From the NCBI RefSeq assembly GCF_000282375.1, contig NZ_AKJK01000009.1, forward strand, positions 1 through 64,000: DNA of 64,000 bases, read 5' to 3'. The notes under the pieces are model-generated. The model was not told the origin of the DNA, did no database searches, and saw only the letters and a program-made list of their open reading frames with translations. Position numbers and translations under genes: made by a program. Within the stretch, counting starts at the first letter, position 1; each line of letters begins with the position of its first letter. The DNA comes from Pseudomonas sp. GM50 (lineage in GTDB: Bacteria > Pseudomonadota > Gammaproteobacteria > Pseudomonadales > Pseudomonadaceae). Of this stretch, positions 23,878 to 33,135 are shown in pieces.

Positions 23878-26022
23878 TTAGAACAACGCGTTTTTGGCGG
23901 CTTTCTCCAGCAGCAGCGCAGGCGGTGTGAAGCGCTCGCCGTACTGCTCGGCCAGGTACTGGGCGCGGGCGACAAAGTCTTTGACGCCGTACTGGTTGAT
24001 GAACTGCAACGCACCGCCGGTCCAGGCTGCGAAGCCGATGCCGAAGATCGAGCCGACGTTGGCATCCGCCGTCGAGGTCAGCACGCCCTCCTCCATACAA
24101 CGCACGGTTTCGATGGCTTGTACGAACAGCAGTCGATCACGTATGTCCTGCGGCGAAATCTGCCCATCGGCTTTCTCGAAACGGCTTTTCAGCTCTGGCC
24201 ACAAATGCTTCTGCCCTGTGGCCGGGTAATCGTAGAAACCACCTCCAGCGGCCTTGCCCGGACGCTTGAACTCCTTGAGCAATAAGTCAATCACGGCGAA
24301 TGCCGGGTGCTCAATCAGGTTTTTCCCTTCTGCTCGCAGGTCTTTGGCGGTTTGCTCGCGGATATGGCTCATGAGGCTGAGGGAAACTTCGTCGGAGATC
24401 GCCAGAGGCCCGACGGGCATACCGGCCTTGCGCGCTTCGGTCTCGATCATCGGCGCGCTCACGCCTTCGCCAAGCATGGCAATACCTTCGTTGGTGAAGG
24501 TACCGAACACCCGCGAGGTAAAGAAGCCGCGACTGTCGTTGACCACAATCGGCGTTTTCTTGATTTGCAGGACGAAATCGAAACCACGCGCCAGGGTTTC
24601 GTCGCTGGTATGGGCGCCTTTGATGATTTCCACCAGCGGCATTTTCTCCACGGGACTGAAGAAATGCAGGCCGATGAATTTCGTCTGGTCCGGCACGGCG
24701 GTGGCCAGGCCGCTGATCGGCAAAGTCGAGGTGTTGGAGGCGATGACCGCATCCGGGCCGACGACTGCTTGCGCCGCCGATGAGACCTTGGCTTTCAGTT
24801 CGCGATCTTCGAACACCGCTTCAATGATCAAATCGCAACCGGCCAGATCCGCATCGTTTTCGGTGGCATGGATTCTCGCCAAAATATCCTCGCGCTGCTC
24901 CCGGGTTAACTGACCACGCGCAACCTTCTTGTCCAGCAACGTCGCCGAGTGGGCCTTGCCCTTCTCTGCCGCGGCGAGATTGATGTCTTTGAGCACCACG
25001 TCGATGCCGGCTGATGCGCTGACAAACGCGATGCCCGCGCCCATCATCCCGGCGCCGAGCACGCCGACTTTCTTCGTTACGTAAGGCGCTATGCCTTGGG
25101 GCCGAGAGCCGCCGGCATTGATCTCATTGAGCTGAAACCAGAACGTGCCGATGAGGTTTTTCGCCACCTGGCCGGTGGTCAGTTCGGTGAAGTAGCGGGT
25201 TTCGATCAGATGCGCGGTGTCGAAATCCACCTGGGCGCCTTCCACCGCAGCACAGAGGATTTTCTCCGGCGCGGGCAGGCAGCCCTGGGTTTTGCTGCGC
25301 AGAATCGATGGCGTGATAGCAAGCATCGGCGCGAGCTTCGAATCCGACGGCGTGCCGCCAGGGATCTGGTAACCCTTCACGTCCCAGCGCTGCACAGCGA
25401 CCGGGTGAGCAACAATCCACGCCCGTGCCTTGGCCATCAGCTCATCGCGATCGGCTGCCAACTCGTCGATCAAACGCGCCTGTAACGCCTGTTGCGGCCG
25501 GATTTTCTTGCCTTCAAGCAGATACGGCAGGGCTTTTTCAATGCCCAGCATACGGACCATGCGCACTACCCCGCCGCCGCCCGGCAACAGGCCAAGGGTG
25601 ACTTCCGGCAACCCCAGCAGCACCGACGGATTGTCCAGCGCGACGCGGTGATGACAGGCCAGACAGATTTCCCAACCGCCACCGAGCGCCGCGCCGTTGA
25701 TCGCGGCGACCACTGGTTTACCGAGGGTTTCCAGGGTGCGCAGTTGGCCCTTGAGGGTCAACACCATGTCGTAAAAGGCTTTGGCTTCGGGTTTGCCGAC
25801 CTTGATCAGTTCATTGAGGTCGCCGCCGGCGAAGAAGGTCTTCTTGGCCGAGGTGATGATCACGCCGGCAATGGCGTCCTTGTCGGCGACCAGTCGGGCG
25901 ACGCAGGTGGCCATGGCGTCGCGGTAGACCGCGTTCATGGTGTTGGCACTCTGGCCCGGCATGTCGATGGTCAGAACGACAATCTGGTCCTGACCCTTTT
26001 CGTAACGGATGGCTTCGGTCAT
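23878..26022 (-). CDS. Fatty-acid oxidation multifunctional protein (FadB/FadJ-like)
   Basis: 714 residues. The N-terminal crotonase half (oxyanion loop SAKKTFFAGGDL, then GAALGGGWEICLACHHRVAL) does hydration. The C-terminal 3-hydroxyacyl-CoA dehydrogenase half begins near residue 310 with the NAD motif GVLGAGMMGAGIA and has FIGLHFFSPVEKMPLVEII and a C-terminal helical repeat. Together they hydrate enoyl-CoA and oxidise the 3-hydroxyacyl-CoA. The thiolase gene lies 24 bp upstream in the same operon, giving the last three steps of one beta-oxidation turn. It resembles the second Pseudomonas set rather than the canonical fadBA5. Confidence 0.9.
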   Translation of the reverse strand: MTEAIRYEKGQDQIVVLTIDMPGQSANTMNAVYRDAMATCVARLVADKDAIAGVIITSAKKTFFAGGDLNELIKVGKPEAKAFYDMVLTLKGQLRTLETLGKPVVAAINGAALGGGWEICLACHHRVALDNPSVLLGLPEVTLGLLPGGGGVVRMVRMLGIEKALPYLLEGKKIRPQQALQARLIDELAADRDELMAKARAWIVAHPVAVQRWDVKGYQIPGGTPSDSKLAPMLAITPSILRSKTQGCLPAPEKILCAAVEGAQVDFDTAHLIETRYFTELTTGQVAKNLIGTFWFQLNEINAGGSRPQGIAPYVTKKVGVLGAGMMGAGIAFVSASAGIDVVLKDINLAAAEKGKAHSATLLDKKVARGQLTREQREDILARIHATENDADLAGCDLIIEAVFEDRELKAKVSSAAQAVVGPDAVIASNTSTLPISGLATAVPDQTKFIGLHFFSPVEKMPLVEIIKGAHTSDETLARGFDFVLQIKKTPIVVNDSRGFFTSRVFGTFTNEGIAMLGEGVSAPMIETEARKAGMPVGPLAISDEVSLSLMSHIREQTAKDLRAEGKNLIEHPAFAVIDLLLKEFKRPGKAAGGGFYDYPATGQKHLWPELKSRFEKADGQISPQDIRDRLLFVQAIETVRCMEEGVLTSTADANVGSIFGIGFAAWTGGALQFINQYGVKDFVARAQYLAEQYGERFTPPALLLEKAAKNALF

Positions 26023-26046
26023 GGCAATTTTCCTTTAAGTCAGGGC

Positions 26047-27252
26047 TCAGAGGCGTTCGATGATGGTGGCAATGCCCATGCCGCCGCCGACACACAATGT
26101 CGCCAGGCCATAGCGCAGGCGCCGGGCTTCCAGTTCATCGAGCAGCGTGCCGAGAATCGCGCAGCCGGTGGCGCCGAGCGGGTGGCCCATGGCGATGGAG
26201 CCGCCGTTGACGTTGACCTTGTCGGGGTCGATGGCCATGTCTTTGATGAACTTGAGCACCACCGAGGCGAACGCTTCGTTGACTTCGAACAGGTCAATGT
26301 CTTCGACCCGTAGCCCGGCCTTGGCCAGCGCCTTGCGGGTCGCCGGCGCGGGGCCGGTGAGCATGATGGTCGGGTCAGTGCTGGTGACCGCCGTGGCGAC
26401 GATTCGCGCCCGTGGCTGCAAGCCCAGCGCCCGCCCCTTGGCTTCGGAGCCGATCAGCATCAGCACCGCGCCATCGACGATCCCGGAGCTGTTGCCCGGC
26501 GTATGAACGTGGTTGATCCGCTCGATCTGGCTGTAAACCCGCAGGGCCGTGGCGTCGAAGCCCATTTGCCCGATCATTTCGAAGCTCGGCTTGAGCTTGC
26601 CCAGGCCTTCCATCGTCGATTCGGCGCGAATGAACTCATCGTGATCGAGCAGGATGATGCCGTTCTGGTCCTGCACCGGCACCAGCGACTTGTCGAACGA
26701 ACCGTTCGCCCGCGCCCGCGCCGCCTTCTGCTGGGAGTGCAACGCGAAGGCATCGACGTCCTGACGGCTGAACCCTTCAATCGTGGCGATCAGGTCGGCA
26801 CCCACGCCCTGGGGCGTGAAGTGGTTGTGCAAGTTGGTTTCCGGGTCCAGCGCCCAGGCCCCGCCATCGCTGCCCATCGGCACGCGGGACATCGACTCGA
26901 CACCACCGACCACCACCAGGTCTTCGAAACCGGAACGTACTTTCATTGCGCCGAGGTTCACCGCTTCCAGGCCCGACGCGCAGAAGCGATTGAGCTGCAT
27001 GCCGGCCACGCTGACGTCCCAATCGGCCACCTGCGTGGCGGTCTTGGCGATGTCGGAGCCCTGATCGCCGATGGGCGTCACGCAGCCGAGCACCACGTCA
27101 TCGACCTGACTGGTGTCCAGGGACGTGCGCTGCTGCAGCGCCGTCAGCAGCCCGGCCACCAGGTTCACTGGCTTGACGCTGTGCAAGGCGCCATTGGCCT
27201 TGCCTTTGCCGCGGGGCGTGCGTAACGCGTCGAATATCAAAGCTTGGGTCAT
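26047..27252 (-). CDS. Acetyl-CoA C-acyltransferase (thiolase)
   Basis: 401 residues. Acylated cysteine C91 in [12 protein letters not shown], active-site H357 in [14 protein letters not shown], and C387 in LCVGGGMG are all present. It cleaves 3-ketoacyl-CoA to acetyl-CoA. It is the promoter-proximal gene of the operon with the FadB-like enzyme (24 bp gap), in thiolase-first order. Start ATG at 27252 follows GAGGACGTC. Confidence 0.92.
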   Translation of the reverse strand: MTQALIFDALRTPRGKGKANGALHSVKPVNLVAGLLTALQQRTSLDTSQVDDVVLGCVTPIGDQGSDIAKTATQVADWDVSVAGMQLNRFCASGLEAVNLGAMKVRSGFEDLVVVGGVESMSRVPMGSDGGAWALDPETNLHNHFTPQGVGADLIATIEGFSRQDVDAFALHSQQKAARARANGSFDKSLVPVQDQNGIILLDHDEFIRAESTMEGLGKLKPSFEMIGQMGFDATALRVYSQIERINHVHTPGNSSGIVDGAVLMLIGSEAKGRALGLQPRARIVATAVTSTDPTIMLTGPAPATRKALAKAGLRVEDIDLFEVNEAFASVVLKFIKDMAIDPDKVNVNGGSIAMGHPLGATGCAILGTLLDELEARRLRYGLATLCVGGGMGIATIIERL

Positions 27253-27280
27253 GACGTCCTCGAACCTGACGGTGAATGAA

Positions 27281-27324
27281 GATCAAAAGATCAAAAGATC
27301 GCAGCCTTCGGCGGCTCCTACAGG
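27281..27324. repeat. Single arm of class D repeat
   Basis: GATCAAAAGATCAAAAGATC leads into GCAGCCTTCGGCGGCTCCTA. It resembles one arm of the large inverted repeat at 32384 but has no partner here. Confidence 0.55.
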
Positions 27325-27705
27325 AGACCGTGTGACCCTGATCTTTATGCACTCACCTTATGCCGAGCAGCCGTGGATTCAATGACCACAGTGCTCATTG
27401 GCGTTGACGGTCACGCTCAGACGAACGGTAGTCTGCTATCGGATAAACCGATTCAAGTCACCAAGCTGTCTAGCAAACGGGCGCCCAAGAAGCTGGCCAT
27501 AAGCCTCATGCCTTTTTAAAAGCGATGAGTGCTCAGCACATACGAAATGGATCTAAGCCAATCGTGACGCGGGCCCTAAGGTAAACCTGTACGAAGTTGT
27601 CGTCGGGTTTTGCCGAGGCACTCGTCCTACAAGGAAGTGCAGCGCTCTGCCGTCATGGAGATAGGCAGGCAGGCATCAGGAAATAACAAAAAAGGCGGTC
27701 AAGCC
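27325..27705. other. Intergenic region, no gene supported
   Basis: About 380 bp between the thiolase operon (leaving leftward) and the small membrane gene. I see no clear terminator, repeat pair or RNA. A frame opening at 27610 continues into the 27706 gene but has no ribosome-binding site. Confidence 0.45.
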
Positions 27706-27801
27706 ATGTTCAAGCATTCGAAAGTTCGTCAAGCCGGGCTCATTCTATTCGCCACTACACTGTTGTTGATTTTGCCGAACCTGACCAAGGTGATTGGCTG
27801 A
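27706..27801 (+). CDS. Very small single-span membrane protein
   Basis: 31 residues: a basic N-terminus (MFKHSKVRQAG) then one hydrophobic span (LILFATTLLLILPNL). AAAGGCGG about 8 bases upstream can serve as the ribosome-binding site; starts at 27655 and 27610 are less likely. It precedes the cytochrome gene by about 100 bp on the same strand and might be part of the same transcript. Function unknown. Confidence 0.5.
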   Translation: MFKHSKVRQAGLILFATTLLLILPNLTKVIG

Positions 27802-27897
27802 TCGAACATCAGGGTTTTCATTTCGCCAGATAAAAATGTGATTGGCTCGCTACCCGGGTCAGCGTGGCTGTGCCAACCTTTGCGGCACTTCAACGAC

Positions 27898-28725
27898 ATG
27901 GACGGCGATCACTTGAAAACGCTCATTCTATTCGGGGCCTTGCTGCTCAGCATGCCTCTAGCTGCCGCACAGCTGAATCTTGAGCTGGGCGCGAGTTCTC
28001 GCACCTGGCAGACCGAGCAATTGCTCAAGCATCCTCAGGTTCAGACCATCACGATCACCAACGACGTTTCCTACAAACGGGACATGAGCTATCGCGCCGT
28101 GCCGTTGGCGGCGTTGTTGACGGGCATCAAGCCTGAGGATCATCTGCAAGCCGTTGCCCTGGACGGTTTTGCCGCCGAACTGGCTGCCGCGCCATTGCTC
28201 AATACCCAAGGGGCGCGGGCTTGGCTGGCGATTGAAGACCCGGCCAAGCCGTGGCCGCCGTTGTCAGAGGGCAAGCACAGTGCGGGGCCGTTTTATCTGG
28301 TCTGGACCGATCCACAAGCGGGCAATATCAGCCCCGAGCAATGGCCGTTCGAAGTGGCGAGCATCAAGCGCATGGCCCCGGTGGCCGAGCGCTTCCCTGC
28401 CCTGCTGCCCGACCCTGCGCTGAAGGCGGACGATCCGGTGAACAAGGGCTTTGCGCTGTTTCAGAAGAACTGCCTGGCGTGTCATCGACTCAATGGCGCG
28501 GGGGATGCGCAGTTCGGGCCGGACCTGAATATTCCGTTCAATCCGACCGAGTATTTCGGCGCGGATTTCCTCAAGCGTTACATTCGTGATCCGCAGAGCT
28601 TGCGTCAGTGGCCGCAGGCGAAGATGCCGGCGTTCGCGACGAACGTGTTGCCGGAGGGGGATCTGGAATTGTTGGTGGGGTATTTGAAGCACATGGCGGG
28701 GCGCAAGGTGTCTTCGGCCAAGTAA
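27898..28725 (+). CDS. Exported monohaem cytochrome c protein
   Basis: 275 residues from ATG 27898; a TTG at 27913 (KTLILFGALLLSM) may be the true start. A signal peptide ends near AAA-QLN. The first ~170 residues form a domain like the molybdopterin/SUOX-fold or YedY-like binding region (VQTITITNDVSYKRDMSYRA, YLVWTDP). A cytochrome c domain follows, with haem motif CLACH in FALFQKNCLACHRLNG and a distal Met probably in KMPAF. It should act in the periplasm in electron transfer. No redox partner is adjacent. Confidence 0.78.
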   Translation: MDGDHLKTLILFGALLLSMPLAAAQLNLELGASSRTWQTEQLLKHPQVQTITITNDVSYKRDMSYRAVPLAALLTGIKPEDHLQAVALDGFAAELAAAPLLNTQGARAWLAIEDPAKPWPPLSEGKHSAGPFYLVWTDPQAGNISPEQWPFEVASIKRMAPVAERFPALLPDPALKADDPVNKGFALFQKNCLACHRLNGAGDAQFGPDLNIPFNPTEYFGADFLKRYIRDPQSLRQWPQAKMPAFATNVLPEGDLELLVGYLKHMAGRKVSSAK

Positions 28726-28741
28726 TACCCTGTGGCTACCC

Positions 28742-28873
28742 TGTGGCGAGGGGGCTTGCCCCCGTTCGGCTGCGCAGCAGACGCAAATCGCCTGACGCGA
28801 TACATCTGACGAATCGAGGAGGCAGGTTTCAGGGCCGCTTCGCGACCCAACGGGGACAAGCCCCCTCGCCACA
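28742..28873. repeat. REP pair, class C
   Basis: Outer arms GTGGCGAGGGGGCTTGCCCC and complement, about 130 bp apart, between the convergent cytochrome and transglutaminase genes. Confidence 0.88.
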
Positions 28874-28884
28874 ATGAATCGCTG

Positions 28885-29694
28885 CTACTGCTGTTGCACT
28901 GAGATCACCGGCGCTGGCGTCGGTGACACAAACACCTTCGCATGCATCTGCTCACCCCCACCGCCACGGCGCATGCCGCGCACCGGGCAGGCGTCGAGGT
29001 AATCCAGGCCCACAGCCAGTTTCAGGTGACGCTCCGGGCGGGCCAGTTCGTTGGTCACATCGAAGCTGTACCAGGCGTCATCCAGCCAGGCTTCAGCCCA
29101 GGCGTGACTGGCCAGGTGTTCGCTGTTCTCGCTGTACAAATACCCCGACACATAACGCGAGGGAATGCCCAGGCTGCGGGCGCAGGCGAGAAACGCATGG
29201 GTGTGGTCCTGGCAGACCCCGGAACGCCCGGCGAAAGCCTGGGCGGCACTGGTGTCTACTTCAGTGGAACCCGGCGTATAAGTCATGTGCTGGTTCAGGC
29301 CATGCATCAAATCGATCAGCGCCGTACGATCCCGGCGCTGCTTGCACGCCTTCTCGGCGAACGCACGCAGCGCTTCGTCGGCTTCGGTCAGGCGCGTGAA
29401 GCGCAGGAACGGCAGCGCCGACTGGCTTTCATGCTCGGCTTCGCGCAGCTCGTCGATATCTACCTGCCCACGGGCGCCGATAATGATTGCCTCGTGGGGT
29501 TCGTCCAGCGTCAGCACATGCAGAATGTTGCCGAACGGATCGAGTTGCGCACGCACCGGGCGTGGCAAATCGAGCTGCCAGCTGAGCACATGTTGGCGTT
29601 CGCTGTCGTGGGGAGTCAGTCGCAGGTACTGGATGCTCGCCCGCACCTGATCTTCATAGTGATAGGTGGTCTCGTGGCTAATGGAAAGTCTCAT
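28885..29694 (-). CDS. Transglutaminase-like protein of the ATP-grasp/alpha-E operon
   Basis: 269 residues. An N-terminal beta-rich domain (MRLSISHETTYHYEDQVRAS) comes first. The transglutaminase core has the full Cys-His-Asp triad: C161 in SGVCQDHTHAF, H197 in ASHAWAEAW, D212 in FDVTN. Bacterial members are likely cysteine peptidases or amidases. Its ATG overlaps the stop of the alpha-E gene by 4 bp (29691-29694), so the two are translationally coupled. It is the third gene of a minus-strand trio whose joint function is unproven; a peptide-ligating or peptide-cleaving role has been proposed from gene context. Confidence 0.86.
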   Translation of the reverse strand: MRLSISHETTYHYEDQVRASIQYLRLTPHDSERQHVLSWQLDLPRPVRAQLDPFGNILHVLTLDEPHEAIIIGARGQVDIDELREAEHESQSALPFLRFTRLTEADEALRAFAEKACKQRRDRTALIDLMHGLNQHMTYTPGSTEVDTSAAQAFAGRSGVCQDHTHAFLACARSLGIPSRYVSGYLYSENSEHLASHAWAEAWLDDAWYSFDVTNELARPERHLKLAVGLDYLDACPVRGMRRGGGGEQMHAKVFVSPTPAPVISVQQQ

Positions 29695-30641
29695 GCAGCC
29701 TCCAGATAGGAACTGTGTATGGCGTTGCCCAACTGGCGCACCAGCGGGATGAACTCGGTCAGCCAGGCGTGCAGGCCTTCGTCGAGAATTTCGTTGATAC
29801 CGGTGTAGCGCAGGCGTGCGTCCATCTCTGCCGCCAAACGCTGGGCAGGACGGCCATTGGCCCCCGGCAGGCTGGCGAGGATCTGGTCGATTTCTTCGGT
29901 GCAGGCCCGCAGGGAGCGCGGCACGTCGGCGCGCAGCAGCAACAGTTCGGCCACATGCCGGGCGCCAGGGGCGTCGCGATAGATCTCGGTATAGGCCTCG
30001 AACGACGACAAGGCCCGCAGCAAGGCACTCCACTGGTAGTAGGCGTGGGCCGTGCCGTCGCGGACCGCTTCGGCCTGATCGCCAGCCATTTCGTAACGGG
30101 CGTCGAGCAGGCGCAAGGTGTTGTCAGCTCTTTCGATAAAGGTGCCCAGACGAATGAACCGGAACGCGTCATTACGCATGATGGTCCCGTAGGACGCACC
30201 ACGGAACAGGTGGGAACGTTCCTTGATCCACTCACAGAAACGGCTCATGCCGTAGCGACTCAAGCCCTGCTCGGCGATTCCGCGAATTTCCAGCCAGGTG
30301 GCGTTGATGTTTTCCCACATGTCGGCGGTGATTCGCCCACGCACCGCATGGGCGCTGGCTCGCGCGGCACCGAGGCAGCTGTAGATGCTCGCCGGGTTGG
30401 CCGCATCCAGGGCGAAAAAATGCAGCAGCCGCTCGGCATGCAGATTGCCGTGACGCTCCAGGTAATCGTCCAGAGTGCCGGTGATCAGCAACGGCATGGC
30501 GAGTTCGTGCAAGCCATCGCCACGACCGTCCTGAGGCATCAGTGACAGCGAATAACTGATGTCGAGCATCCGTGCGAGGTTTTCCGCCCGTTCCAGGTAA
30601 CGCGACATCCAATACAGATCCGAGGCAGTTCTACTTAACAT
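29691..30641 (-). CDS. Alpha-E domain protein
   Basis: 316 residues, essentially one all-helical alpha-E domain (MLSRTASDLYWMSRYLERAE; NPASIYSCLGAARASAHAVR; DNTLRLLDARYEMAGDQ). Biochemical activity is unknown; the family is nearly always encoded with a circularly permuted ATP-grasp protein and a transglutaminase, as here. It lies 12 bp after the ATP-grasp gene and overlaps the transglutaminase start. Confidence 0.9.
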   Translation of the reverse strand: MLSRTASDLYWMSRYLERAENLARMLDISYSLSLMPQDGRGDGLHELAMPLLITGTLDDYLERHGNLHAERLLHFFALDAANPASIYSCLGAARASAHAVRGRITADMWENINATWLEIRGIAEQGLSRYGMSRFCEWIKERSHLFRGASYGTIMRNDAFRFIRLGTFIERADNTLRLLDARYEMAGDQAEAVRDGTAHAYYQWSALLRALSSFEAYTEIYRDAPGARHVAELLLLRADVPRSLRACTEEIDQILASLPGANGRPAQRLAAEMDARLRYTGINEILDEGLHAWLTEFIPLVRQLGNAIHSSYLEAA

Positions 30642-30653
30642 GGCAGGCTTCCT

Positions 30654-32063
30654 TCAATCCTCGACCACCCAGGTGTCCTTGGTTCCGCCACCCTGGGAGG
30701 AATTCACCACCAGGGAGCCTTCGCGCAAGGCGACACGGGTCAAACCGCCGGGCACAACCCGGGTTTCGCGGCCAGACAATACAAACGGACGCAGGTCGAT
30801 ATGGCGTGGAGCGATGCCGTTTTCGACAAAGGTCGGACAGGTCGATAAAGACAACGTCGGTTGGGCGATGTACGCGTGGGGCTTGGCTTTGATCCGCTCG
30901 CGGAAGGATTCGATTTCCGCCGCCGTCGCCGCCGGCCCCACCAGCATTCCGTAACCACCGGAGCCCTGGGTTTCCTTGACCACCAGCTCTGGAAGATTGG
31001 CCAGCACGTGGGACAGTTCAGAGGGATTGCGACACTGCCATGTCGGCACGTTCTTCAGGATCGGCTCTTCATCCAGGTAGAAACGAATCATGTCAGTGAC
31101 GAAGGGATACACCGACTTGTCATCCGCGACCCCGGTGCCGATGGCATTCGCCAGCACCACGTTGCCGGAACGGTAGGACGACAACAGCCCTGGAACGCCA
31201 AGCATCGAGTCCGGGTTGAACGCCAGTGGATCGAGGAAAGCATCGTCGAGGCGACGGTAGATCACATCGACGGCTTTCGGCCCGTCCGTGGTGCGCATGA
31301 ACACCTTGTCGTCACGCACGAACAGGTCCGCACCTTCCACCAGCTCAACGCCCATTTCCCGGGCCAGAAACGCATGCTCGAAAAACGCACTGTTGAAGCG
31401 CCCCGGCGTCAGCACCACAACGCTCGGGTTGTCGATCGGGCTGGAGCTTTTCAGGGTATCGAGCAACAGGTTCGGATAGTGGTCGATCGGGGCGATGCGC
31501 TGGGCTGCGAACAACTCGGGGAACAGGCGCATCATCATCTTGCGGTCTTCGAGCATGTAGCTCACACCGCTGGGTGTACGAAGGTTGTCTTCGAGCACGT
31601 AGTACGTGCCGTCGCCGTCGCGCACCAGGTCGACGCCGGAAATGTGCGAATAGATATCGCGGTGCAGATCCAGCCCTTGCATCGCCAACTGGTATTGCTC
31701 GTTGGCCAGCACTTGCTCGGCCGGGATGATGCCGGCCTTGATGATGCGCTGCTCGTGGTAGAGGTCGGCAAGGAACATGTTCAATGCCTTGACCCGCTGA
31801 ATACAACCGCGCTCGACGACCCGCCATTCACTGGCGGGGATACTGCGGGGAATGGTGTCGAAGGGAATCAGGCGCTCTGTCCCCTGCTCATCACCATAGA
31901 GCGTGAAGGTAATCCCGGCACGATGAAATAACAGGTCGGCCTCGCGTCGCCGTTGTGCCAAAAGCTCGTCAGGCGTTTCGGCAAGCCAACGGGCAAACTC
32001 CCGATAATGCGGGCGGACCTGGCCGCCGGCATCGTACATCTCATCAAAATAGGTGCGGATCAT
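30654..32063 (-). CDS. Circularly permuted type 2 ATP-grasp protein
   Basis: 469 residues from MIRTYFDEMYDAG; the longer frame to 32138 is unlikely. Blocks expected for the family are visible: VERGCIQRVKALNMFLADLY, SGVDLVRDGDGTYYVLEDNL, RTPSGVSYMLEDR, and the glycine-rich ATP loop VVKETQGSGGYGMLVGP. ATP-grasp enzymes join a carboxylate to an amine or thiol with ATP, so a peptide-like ligation is likely, though the substrate is unknown. First gene of the trio with alpha-E and transglutaminase proteins. Confidence 0.9.
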   Translation of the reverse strand: MIRTYFDEMYDAGGQVRPHYREFARWLAETPDELLAQRRREADLLFHRAGITFTLYGDEQGTERLIPFDTIPRSIPASEWRVVERGCIQRVKALNMFLADLYHEQRIIKAGIIPAEQVLANEQYQLAMQGLDLHRDIYSHISGVDLVRDGDGTYYVLEDNLRTPSGVSYMLEDRKMMMRLFPELFAAQRIAPIDHYPNLLLDTLKSSSPIDNPSVVVLTPGRFNSAFFEHAFLAREMGVELVEGADLFVRDDKVFMRTTDGPKAVDVIYRRLDDAFLDPLAFNPDSMLGVPGLLSSYRSGNVVLANAIGTGVADDKSVYPFVTDMIRFYLDEEPILKNVPTWQCRNPSELSHVLANLPELVVKETQGSGGYGMLVGPAATAAEIESFRERIKAKPHAYIAQPTLSLSTCPTFVENGIAPRHIDLRPFVLSGRETRVVPGGLTRVALREGSLVVNSSQGGGTKDTWVVED

Positions 32064-32329
32064 GCCGTACTCCTTGTCACCCCGGACATCCAGACCTTCG
32101 CAAGGCCCGTGCCATCGGCATAAACGCTTTGATATCAATCAGTTGGATAATGACGCCGCACGCACCGCACCAATCCTGTGCGGTAAATGCCCCAACCTGA
32201 TCGCCCCCGCTTCATGGCGAAGCAATGCTGTCGCCTATCAGCAGCATAGCCAGAGTTGATTTCACTGCCCGGGGGGCGATGCGGATAATCCGCGCATTCG
32301 CTGGAGAAACTTACCGAACTTCCCTTTGG
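32064..32329. other. Intergenic region upstream of the ATP-grasp operon
   Basis: About 265 bp that must carry the operon promoter on the minus strand. On the plus strand it leads into an orphan terminator at 32330, so a plus-strand small RNA may arise here. No coding sequence is supported. Confidence 0.4.
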
Positions 32330-32353
32330 CCGCCTGCTCAGGCGGTTTTTTTT
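32330..32353 (+). terminator. Orphan rho-independent terminator
   Basis: CCGCCTG-CT-CAGGCGG followed by eight T. No plus-strand protein gene precedes it within several kilobases, which suggests an untranslated transcript ending here. Confidence 0.75.
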
Positions 32354-32383
32354 GCCTGCTTGAAACGTTGTGAATCAAAAACC

Positions 32384-32506
32384 AGGTCAAGAGATCGCAG
32401 CCTCGTTTCACTCGACAGCTCCTACAGGAGAACGCATCCAATGTAGGAGCTGTGTAGGAGATGTGTAGGAGCTGTCGAGTGCAACGAGGCTGCGATCTTT
32501 TGACCT
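32384..32506. repeat. Large class D inverted repeat with a triplicated centre
   Basis: Arms of about 40 bp (starting AGGTCAAGAGATCGCAGCCT) are complementary with three mismatches. The centre holds three tandem TGTAGGAG(C/A)TG units, as if one arm end had been copied. It is larger than the other repeat families in the window. Confidence 0.85.
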
Positions 32507-32516
32507 TTTCAAACCG

Positions 32517-32551
32517 CGAAAACGAAAACGGCCAACCCAAAGGTCAGCCGT
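32517..32551 (-). terminator. Probable terminator of rraB
   Basis: On the minus strand AACGGC and GCCGTT pair across a short loop and TTTTCGTTTTC follows, about 28 bp after the rraB stop. Confidence 0.55.
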
Positions 32552-32578
32552 TGCTGAGTGTCGTCGCTGTTCATGGTG

Positions 32579-32920
32579 TTATGCGAGTAGCCCTCGTACC
32601 TCCTGCTTGACGCCCCATCCTTCGATGATACCGCCCAGAGGCTCGACCACCGCCTCGAAGTCCTGCTCAAAGTCGCCGATCCCGTCATAGGTGGCGTACA
32701 TCACTTTGCTCAGTTCCAGATGCCACGCACCGTCGTCGCGCACGCTGATCTGGGCATTCAAGGATTCACCACTGAAATGACCTGCCGCCCTGCGTGCCCG
32801 CTCCTCGTCCGGAAAAATGGCGTAGAACTCGATGGGATGGAATCGTGAAAAGTCGAAACCGCCTTCTTTCATGCGGCGCAGCACGCTGCTGCTGATGTCT
32901 TCTTGATAGGCTGTGCTCAT
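32579..32920 (-). CDS. Ribonuclease E inhibitor RraB family protein
   Basis: 113 residues, single RraB (DUF1260-like) domain. Conserved features are LRRMKEGGFDFSRFHPIEFY near the start, FPDEERARRAAGHF, and the closing GDFEQDFEAVVEPLGGIIEG followed by WGVK. In E. coli RraB binds RNase E and alters mRNA decay; in Pseudomonas the role is assumed by homology. Cytosolic. Stands alone with its own likely terminator. Confidence 0.85.
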   Translation of the reverse strand: MSTAYQEDISSSVLRRMKEGGFDFSRFHPIEFYAIFPDEERARRAAGHFSGESLNAQISVRDDGAWHLELSKVMYATYDGIGDFEQDFEAVVEPLGGIIEGWGVKQEVRGLLA

Positions 32921-33135
32921 GAAACGTCCCCCTCAGACTGATGGATAGACTTTCCGTATTCCCTGCACTTTCAACCGATTGGTGAGAGCGATACGGCAAC
33001 AGAGGTTGCCGACGGGAAACAAGCATGTAGCTGACAAGACCAGACCTTAGCGAGTCATTCGCTGATCTCGCTTGCAGAGTAGCCCCAAGATAGAGCTGCT
33101 GCCAAGGTCTGGTTATGAATGTGACAGGAGGTGTA

